NCBI GenBank assembly: GCA_015689745.1
Contig: WVSO01000017.1
Span: forward strand, 1 to 50,460
Direction: 5' to 3'
From: Rhodobacterales bacterium HKCCSP123
GTDB taxonomy: Bacteria; Pseudomonadota; Alphaproteobacteria; Rhodobacterales; Rhodobacteraceae
Length of the DNA stretch: 50,460 nucleotides
Shown here: positions 45,484-50,460 of the stretch, piece after piece
Layout: the number at the start of each line of letters is the position of its first letter
Position numbering within the stretch: position 1 is the first letter of the stretch
Notes under the pieces: model-generated
The model's input: only the letters and a program-made list of their open reading frames with translations
What the model was told of the DNA's origin: nothing
Databases searched by the model: none
Translations under genes and position numbers: made by a program

Positions 45484-46680
45484 ATGAGCCTTGCCAACGG
45501 CCGCCACTACCTCGCCATTCCCGGCCCCTCGGTCATGCCCGACCGCGTGCTGCAGGCCATGCACCGCCCCGCGCCGAACATCTACACCGGCGAGCTGGTG
45601 GAGATGACGGCGAGCCTCGTGCCCGATCTCAAGGCCATTGCCCGCACCGACCACAACGTCGCCATGTACATCGCCAACGGTCATGGCGCGTGGGAGGCGG
45701 CGCTTGTCAACACGCTCAGCCGCGGGGACCGCATCCTGATCCTCGGGACCGGGCGCTTCTGCCTCGGTTGGGGCGAGATGGCCGAGGCCATGGGCGTCGA
45801 TTGCCAGATCATCGATTTCGGCCCGCGCTCGGACATCGACATGGCCCGCGTCGCCGAGGCCCTCGAGGCGGACACGGAGCATCGGATCAAGGCCGTTCTG
45901 GCGGTTCAGGTCGATACCTCGACCAGTGTGAAGAACGACATCCAGGGGTTGCGCGAGACGTTGGACGCGACGGGCCATCCCGCGCTTCTGTTCTCCGACA
46001 ACATCGCCTGTCTTGCCTGCGACGAATTCCACATGGACGACTGGGGTGTCGACGTGATGGTCACGGGCAGCCAGAAGGGGCTGATGACGCCGCCCGGCAT
46101 GGGCTTCGTCTTCTTCAACGACAAGGCCGACCGCGCGCGAGAGACCGCGGATCTTGTCACACCCTACTGGGATTGGCGCCCGCGCGTCACGCCCGAAGAA
46201 TACTACCGCTATTTCAACGGCACCGCGCCGACGCATCACCTTTACGGACTGCGTACCGCGCTCGACATGATCGTCGAGGAGGGGCTGGAAAACGTCTGGG
46301 CGCGCCATGCGACGCTCGCCCGCGCGATCTGGGCCGCCATCGAGGTCTGGGGGCAGGCGGGGCCCGTGCGCCCCAACATCGCCGATCGCACCAAGCGCAG
46401 CCACGCCGTGACGACGATCAACTTCGGACCCGGCAACGGCCAGCGCCTGCGCGACTGGATGACCGCCAATGCGGGCGTGACGCTGGGTATCCCGCTTGGC
46501 GGAGTCGAAGGCCGCGATGCGCAGAAGGAGGATTTCCTGCGCATCGGTCACATGGGCCATGTCAACGCGCATATGGTGCTGGGCGTCATCGCCAACCTTC
46601 AGGCCGGAATGACCGCGCTGCAGATCCCGCACGGGCCGACCGGACTCGAGGCGGCCGTCAGGATCATCGCCGAAGGATGA
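45484..46680 (+). CDS. Class-V PLP aminotransferase (alanine/serine-glyoxylate type)
   Basis: A 398-aa enzyme. The PLP lysine is Lys198 in TGSQKGLMTPPG, and GPSVMPDRVLQAMHRPAPNIYTGE opens the family. FSDNIACLACDEFHMDDWGVDV supplies the cofactor-binding Asp. Members use glyoxylate as amino acceptor with serine, alanine or aspartate; the exact donor cannot be fixed, and no hydroxyaspartate-cycle genes are nearby. GGAGGAA precedes the ATG. Confidence 0.86.
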   Translation: MSLANGRHYLAIPGPSVMPDRVLQAMHRPAPNIYTGELVEMTASLVPDLKAIARTDHNVAMYIANGHGAWEAALVNTLSRGDRILILGTGRFCLGWGEMAEAMGVDCQIIDFGPRSDIDMARVAEALEADTEHRIKAVLAVQVDTSTSVKNDIQGLRETLDATGHPALLFSDNIACLACDEFHMDDWGVDVMVTGSQKGLMTPPGMGFVFFNDKADRARETADLVTPYWDWRPRVTPEEYYRYFNGTAPTHHLYGLRTALDMIVEEGLENVWARHATLARAIWAAIEVWGQAGPVRPNIADRTKRSHAVTTINFGPGNGQRLRDWMTANAGVTLGIPLGGVEGRDAQKEDFLRIGHMGHVNAHMVLGVIANLQAGMTALQIPHGPTGLEAAVRIIAEG

Positions 46681-46683
46681 ACG

Positions 46684-46896
46684 TCAGCGCCGGAATGCGG
46701 CGCCGATCTCGGCGTCGCGTGACTTGCGCGCCAGGGCCATCTCGGCGTCGTGCTGTCGCTCGCAAAGCCTGAGAAGGCCGTGCGTCAGAAATGCCGCGCC
46801 GATTACGCCGACCGGGCCCGTCCAGACCCACAGGACGAAGAGGGAAAAGACCATCAGGGCGAGGCCCATCGCGTAGAAGACCGAGAAATGGGACAT
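46684..46896 (-). CDS. Small membrane protein
   Basis: A 70-aa protein with two membrane segments (residues about 6-25 and 28-42) and a charged tail (RLCERQHDAEMALARKSRDAEIGAAFRR). The hydrophobic pattern and GPVGVIGAAF turn suggest a real small membrane gene, although no ribosome site is strong. It ends 3 nt after the aminotransferase gene, tail to tail. No family is recognised. Confidence 0.55.
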   Translation of the reverse strand: MSHFSVFYAMGLALMVFSLFVLWVWTGPVGVIGAAFLTHGLLRLCERQHDAEMALARKSRDAEIGAAFRR

Positions 46897-47000
46897 CGCC
46901 GGGCCTCGCCGAGAATTCGCTGACCCGAATGGTAGTGTCAGAATGTCGCAGGGGAAGGTCGGCGTCCGAAATTCCTGGCAGCAAGCCCTCAGCCCGTGGA

Positions 47001-47369
47001 TCAGGGCGCGTTGCGCTCGAGCCAGGCGCGCATGTAGGCGATCTCCTCTTCCTGCGCGGCGATGATGCCCTCGGCGAGCGCGCGCAGTTCGGCGTCGTCA
47101 CCATGTTCGAGCAGGATCCGCGCCATGGCGACCGCGCCCTCGTGATGGGCGATCATGCCACGGGCGAAGTCGACGTCGGCATCGCCGGAATAGGCGATGT
47201 CCATCCCGGCATGCATCTCGGCATTGGCCGCTCGGAATGCGGCTTCGGCGGGACCGGTCACGGTGGTGGCATGAGAGGCATGGGCCGAATGATCGGCCTG
47301 GGCCACGGCCTGGCCTGACGAGAGAACCGCCAGCGCGAGGCCGGCGATGGCGATGGCAGAAAGACGCAT
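47001..47369 (-). CDS. DUF305 family periplasmic protein
   Basis: A 122-aa secreted protein with a Sec signal peptide (about 1-23, ending GQAVA/QA), then His-rich [10 protein letters not shown] and the DUF305 helix [50 protein letters not shown]. The [12 protein letters not shown] motif with adjacent histidines is the family signature, often associated with copper or metal handling. ATG at 47369 is the last before the signal peptide. It forms a separate minus-strand unit beside the HisC-like gene. Confidence 0.85.
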   Translation of the reverse strand: MRLSAIAIAGLALAVLSSGQAVAQADHSAHASHATTVTGPAEAAFRAANAEMHAGMDIAYSGDADVDFARGMIAHHEGAVAMARILLEHGDDAELRALAEGIIAAQEEEIAYMRAWLERNAP

Positions 47370-47425
47370 GTGAGTGCTCCGGATGATGCGACCGAAGTCA
47401 GCGTCGCGGCGCGGGATTCGGCAAG

Positions 47426-48544
47426 TCACTCTCGCGTGAGGGACCGGGCCTCGGACAGCGCGACCGGCAGGGCGACCGTGAAGGCGTCGATGTTGCCGGG
47501 CGTGCCTACGGACACGCGGATGCAGCGGTCCTGTGGCGAGGTGAAGGGCATCCGCACGAAAATGCCCTGCGCGACAAGGCTCTTCAGAACCGCGCGGGCG
47601 AAATCCCCGTCGTCTCCGCAGTCGATGGTCACGAAATTCGTGGCCGAGGGCAGCGGTGACAGGCCGTTGTCGCGCGCGACCGCCGCGATGGCCTCGCGCG
47701 CCTCGCCGATGCGCGCCACGGTCGCGCGCAGGTAGTCCTGATCCGCGAGTGCCTCGAGCGCGCCGGCCTGCGCCACGCGGCCCATGCCGAAATGGTTGCG
47801 GATCTTGTTGAAGGCCGTCACGAAATCGGCCTGCGCCAGGCCGTAGCCCACCCGAAGGCCTGCGAGCCCGTAGGCCTTTGAGAAGGTGCGGAAGCGAATG
47901 ACGCGGGGATGCGACATGTCCAACGGCGGAATGGCCCCTTGGGGGGCCGTGTCGGCATAGGCCTCGTCCAGCGCCAGGACGGTCCCCTCGGGCAGGGCGT
48001 CGATCATCGCCTGCACGGTGGCCGCGTCGTGCCAGCTTCCCATCGGGTTGTCCGGGTTGGCGAAGTAGATGAGCTTCGCGTCCACCTCGCGCGCCTTTTC
48101 CACCAGCGCCTCCGGGTCTTCGGCGTCACCCGAATAGGGCACCTTGTGCAGCACGCCCCCGAAGCCCGCGACATGGTAGTTGAAGGTCGGATAGGCCCCA
48201 TCCGAGGTCACCACGGCGTCGCCCGGCGCCACGAGAAGACGGACCAGATAACCGAGAAGACCGTCGATCCCCTCGCCCACCACCACGTTCCCGGCTGAAA
48301 CCCCGTGATGGGCCGCAAGCGCGTGGCGCAGCTCCCAGACCTCCGGGTCGCCGTACATCCAGGCATCCTGCGCGGCCCTTGCCATCGCCGCGACTGCGCG
48401 CGGGCTGGGGCCGAAGACGCTTTCGTTCGCACCGAGCCGGGCCGCGAAGGCGGCGCCGCGGGCACGTTCCTGTGTTTCGGGGCCGACAAAGGGAACCGAG
48501 GCCGGAAGGGTCTGGACGAGGGGGGTGTAGCGCGGCTGTGTCAT
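47426..48544 (-). CDS. Class I/II PLP aminotransferase (histidinol-phosphate type)
   Basis: A 372-aa aminotransferase resembling His[10 protein letters not shown] (163-171) contacts PLP, LALDEAY holds the pyridine-binding Asp, and Lys223 in [20 protein letters not shown] is the Schiff-base lysine. His operon neighbours are absent, so the enzyme may act on histidinol phosphate, phenylalanine or another amino acid. The start at 48544 is [10 protein letters not shown]. It is divergent from a tiny Tat-signal gene. Confidence 0.84.
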   Translation of the reverse strand: MTQPRYTPLVQTLPASVPFVGPETQERARGAAFAARLGANESVFGPSPRAVAAMARAAQDAWMYGDPEVWELRHALAAHHGVSAGNVVVGEGIDGLLGYLVRLLVAPGDAVVTSDGAYPTFNYHVAGFGGVLHKVPYSGDAEDPEALVEKAREVDAKLIYFANPDNPMGSWHDAATVQAMIDALPEGTVLALDEAYADTAPQGAIPPLDMSHPRVIRFRTFSKAYGLAGLRVGYGLAQADFVTAFNKIRNHFGMGRVAQAGALEALADQDYLRATVARIGEAREAIAAVARDNGLSPLPSATNFVTIDCGDDGDFARAVLKSLVAQGIFVRMPFTSPQDRCIRVSVGTPGNIDAFTVALPVALSEARSLTRE

Positions 48545-48619
48545 GGACGGAGCAGAAGCCCGAAAATTCCCCGCTTCGCAAGGGTTGAGCGCGCGGACGC
48601 CCCACGCCAGGGTCCGGGC

Positions 48620-48787
48620 ATGACCGACCTGGGCCGCCGTCGCTTCCTGATCCTCACCCTCGCCGCCACGGGGGCCGCGCGCCTCGGCGTGACGGGGACC
48701 GGGCGCGTGGGCGCACGGCGCGTCGTGACGCTCGTCTACGACAAGGGACTGGGCATGATGCGGGCCATCGACAGACTGGCGCCCTGA
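48620..48787 (+). CDS. Tiny Tat-signal protein, unknown
   Basis: A 55-aa ORF (MTDLGRRRFLILTLAATGAARLG...). The RRRFLIL motif with a following hydrophobic stretch is a twin-arginine signal, so the mature protein would be about 30 residues exported folded. Only RRVVTLVYDKGLGMMRAIDRLAP remains after the signal. It is too small for a domain family and I do not recognise it. It lies between a divergent hisC-like gene and lldD. Confidence 0.5.
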   Translation: MTDLGRRRFLILTLAATGAARLGVTGTGRVGARRVVTLVYDKGLGMMRAIDRLAP

Positions 48788-48828
48788 TCGCACGCAGGGT
48801 GATCTGCCGCATTGCGACCCACCCCCAT

Positions 48829-48853
48829 AATTGGTAAAAAAATCCGACCAATT
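48829..48853. promoter_or_regulatory. Palindromic operator upstream of lldD
   Basis: AATTGGT and ACCAATT form perfect 7-bp arms separated by 11 nt. Half-sites of TTGGT/ACCAA type are used by GntR/FCD regulators such as LldR and PdhR, but those usually have a 3-nt spacer. A CATAAT at 48826-48831 overlaps the left arm, so binding would block a promoter there. Confidence 0.55.
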
Positions 48854-48885
48854 CGCAGCCGGCCTTGTGGAAGGGAGCCCGCGTC

Positions 48886-50049
48886 ATGCCGAAGATCACC
48901 GAGATCGAGGACCTCAAGCGCATCTACAAGCGGCGCGTGCCCAAGATGTTCTACGATTACGCCGAGACCGGCAGCTGGACCGAACAGACTTTCCGCGACA
49001 ATTGTTCCGACTTCGACGAGATCCGCCTGCGCCAGCGCATCGCGGTCGACATGGACAACCGTTCGACAAGGGCGAAGATGGTCGGGCAGGACTACGCGAT
49101 GCCGGTGGCACTCGCCCCGGTCGGGCTTTGCGGCATGCAAGCGGCCGATGGCGAGATCAAGGCCGCCCGTGCCGCCGAGACGTTCGGCGTTCCCTTCACG
49201 CTCTCGACCCTCTCGATCTGCTCGATCGAGGATATCGCGAGCCACACGACCAAGCCGTTCTGGTTCCAGGTCTACACGCTGCGCGACGACGATTTCATGC
49301 AGCGCCTGTTCGCGCGGGCCAAGGACGCGAAGTGCTCGGCGCTGGTCATCACGGTCGACCTGCAGATCATGGGTCAGCGCCACAAGGACATCAAGAACGG
49401 CCTGAGCGCCCCGCCCAAGCTGACGCCGGCGTCGATCCTGAACCTTGCCACCAAGGTGGGATGGGGCCTCGAGATGCTGCAGACCAAGCGCCGCTTCTTC
49501 GGCAATGTCGTCGGCCATGCCAAGGGCGTCTCCGACCCCGGTTCGCTCGCCTCCTGGACGGCCGAGGCCTTCGACCCCTCGCTCGACTGGGAGCGGATCC
49601 GCGAGTTCCGCCGCCGCTGGGACGGCCCCGTGATCCTGAAGGGGATCCTCGACCCCGAGGATGCGAAGATGGCGCTCGACGTGGGCGCGGATGCCATCGT
49701 GGTGTCGAACCACGGCGGGCGGCAACTGGACGGCGCACTCAGCTCGATCCGCATGCTGCCGCAGATCATGGATGCCGTCGGCGACAAGATCGAGGTGCAT
49801 CTCGACAGCGGCATCCGCTCCGGACAGGACGTACTGAAGGCGCTGGCGCTGGGCGCGAAGGGCACGATGATCGGGCGGGCCTTCGTCTACGGACTCGGCG
49901 CGATGGGCCAGAAGGGCGTCACCCGCGCGCTCGAGGTGATCCACAAGGAACTCGACACGACCATGGCGCTTTGCGGAGAGCGCGACGTGGCCAACCTGGG
50001 GCGGCACAACCTGCTTCTGCCCGAGGATTTCGCGACGCGCTGGAAATGA
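48886..50049 (+). CDS. lldD: FMN-dependent L-lactate dehydrogenase / alpha-hydroxy-acid oxidase
   Basis: A 387-aa FMN enzyme of the (S)-2-hydroxy-acid oxidising family, most like membrane-associated L-lactate dehydrogenase feeding the quinone pool. The N-terminal YDYAETGS loop, Lys252 (VILKGIL) and active-site His276 in SNHGGRQLDGA are conserved. ATG at 48886 follows AAGGGA; the longer frame from 48865 (MWKGARVM) lacks such a site. A palindrome 33-57 bp upstream suggests a repressor. Exact substrate (lactate or glycolate-like) is not proven. Confidence 0.88.
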   Translation: MPKITEIEDLKRIYKRRVPKMFYDYAETGSWTEQTFRDNCSDFDEIRLRQRIAVDMDNRSTRAKMVGQDYAMPVALAPVGLCGMQAADGEIKAARAAETFGVPFTLSTLSICSIEDIASHTTKPFWFQVYTLRDDDFMQRLFARAKDAKCSALVITVDLQIMGQRHKDIKNGLSAPPKLTPASILNLATKVGWGLEMLQTKRRFFGNVVGHAKGVSDPGSLASWTAEAFDPSLDWERIREFRRRWDGPVILKGILDPEDAKMALDVGADAIVVSNHGGRQLDGALSSIRMLPQIMDAVGDKIEVHLDSGIRSGQDVLKALALGAKGTMIGRAFVYGLGAMGQKGVTRALEVIHKELDTTMALCGERDVANLGRHNLLLPEDFATRWK

Positions 50050-50208
50050 CCAGGCGCCATTCGCAAGGCTTAACCATTTGTTTCGAATTGTCTGTTTCCG
50101 ACCGTACGGTTGCGGATCATCCGCCCCTGGGCTAGGCGCGTCGCATCGGAATTGACGGTGCAAAACGCCCCCCGCGGGAAAACCCGGTCGCAGCCCCATG
50201 GAACCGGG

Positions 50209-50460
50209 ATGATGGAAACGGAAGCATCGCGCGCCTTGTTCGAGCGCGTGCTGGAGGCGCTGACCCGCGCCGAAGGCGACGGCATGGCCCTGACGGCCAC
50301 CTTCACGACCTTGGAACAGGAGGCGCGGGCGCTCGCACTGATCCGGGCGCTCCTGTCGGCGGAAGACGCCTTGCGGGCGACCTTCGCGGGGGAGGCCTCT
50401 ACGCTGCGCGAAGCCGGGCTCGCCCGCCGCGCCGCGCTGGCGCTGGCCATCGGCGCGGAC
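50209..50460 (+). CDS. Partial CDS at the window edge, unknown
   Basis: An open frame begins ATG-ATG at 50209 (MMETEASRALFERVLEALTR...) and runs to the end of the window without a stop, 84 codons so far. Codon use is GC-rich and like neighbouring genes. The visible part is alpha-helical, rich in Ala, Leu, Glu and Arg, with no signal peptide. The family is not recognised and the true start could be the second ATG. The 158-bp spacer after lldD holds a perfect palindrome ACCGTACGGT. Confidence 0.55.
   Translation, partial: MMETEASRALFERVLEALTRAEGDGMALTATFTTLEQEARALALIRALLSAEDALRATFAGEASTLREAGLARRAALALAIGAD

Overview
This window looks like a chromosomal piece of a high-GC alphaproteobacterium of the order Rhodobacterales (Roseobacter/Rhodobacter type). 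The evidence is the soxBDAG sarcosine oxidase operon, the dnaG-rpoD pair, FNR-type anaerobic boxes of the TTGA-N6-TCAA class, Tad-pilus-like TadE/TadG proteins, a SelD fused to a flavin oxidoreductase, and many small conserved proteins of that order. Coding density is about 90%. No tRNA, rRNA, CRISPR array, prophage or complete IS was found.

Layout. (1) 1-2142 is an accessory/regulatory zone. It holds a REP-associated HUH transposase gene (RAYT) that carries a perfect inverted pair of REP-like palindromes in frame inside its coding sequence and has a second REP pair over its stop codon. Next come a small conserved gene and a ~970-bp gene-free region bounded by two FNR boxes and full of tetraloop hairpins. 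(2) 2143-7148 has a small membrane protein, cytochrome b561, an alpha/beta hydrolase, two unknown membrane proteins, a pirin and a glutamate dehydrogenase. (3) 7385-10194 is a three-gene orphan Tad set: a vWA-containing TadG-like protein and two TadE/F-like proteins. (4) 10299-15769 is soxBDAG, with an extra secreted-protein gene wedged between soxB and soxD. (5) 15772-21574 has dnaG, rpoD, a REP-like pair overlapping the rpoD stop codon, a small membrane protein, a HlyU-like protein and a secreted cytochrome c. (6) 21608-29146 has a MeaB GTPase, HrpB helicase, the SelD fusion, and an Lrp regulator divergent from a PLP-dependent decarboxylase. (7) 29221-39745 has an orphan CoxL-like molybdenum hydroxylase subunit, a DUF2235 hydrolase, truA, a ycjX/ycjF-like pair with a ChaC-like gene, a DMT transporter, a FAD monooxygenase and a VIT1-like transporter. 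(8) 39748-50460 has ileS with a candidate Ile-rich leader peptide, a YghU-like GST, a DUF3253 protein and an Ogt-type alkyltransferase in a coupled run, then YgfZ, a class-V aminotransferase, small membrane/secreted proteins, a HisC-like aminotransferase, and an lldD-type hydroxy-acid dehydrogenase behind a palindromic operator. A partial gene runs off the right edge.

How the genes work together. The sox genes oxidise sarcosine (from glycine betaine or creatine breakdown) to glycine plus a folate-bound one-carbon unit. YgfZ is another folate-binding protein. DnaG, RpoD, IleS and TruA are core information-processing genes. The FNR boxes suggest that the 1-2.9 kb region, including cytochrome b561, responds to oxygen.

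The signals most worth a second look are the RAYT gene containing its own REP pair together with REP heads that supply TAG stop codons (RAYT and rpoD), the hairpin-rich region between two FNR boxes, and the possible leaderless Ile-rich leader ORF upstream of ileS. All functional calls come from reading motifs and family resemblance by eye; no database search was run.
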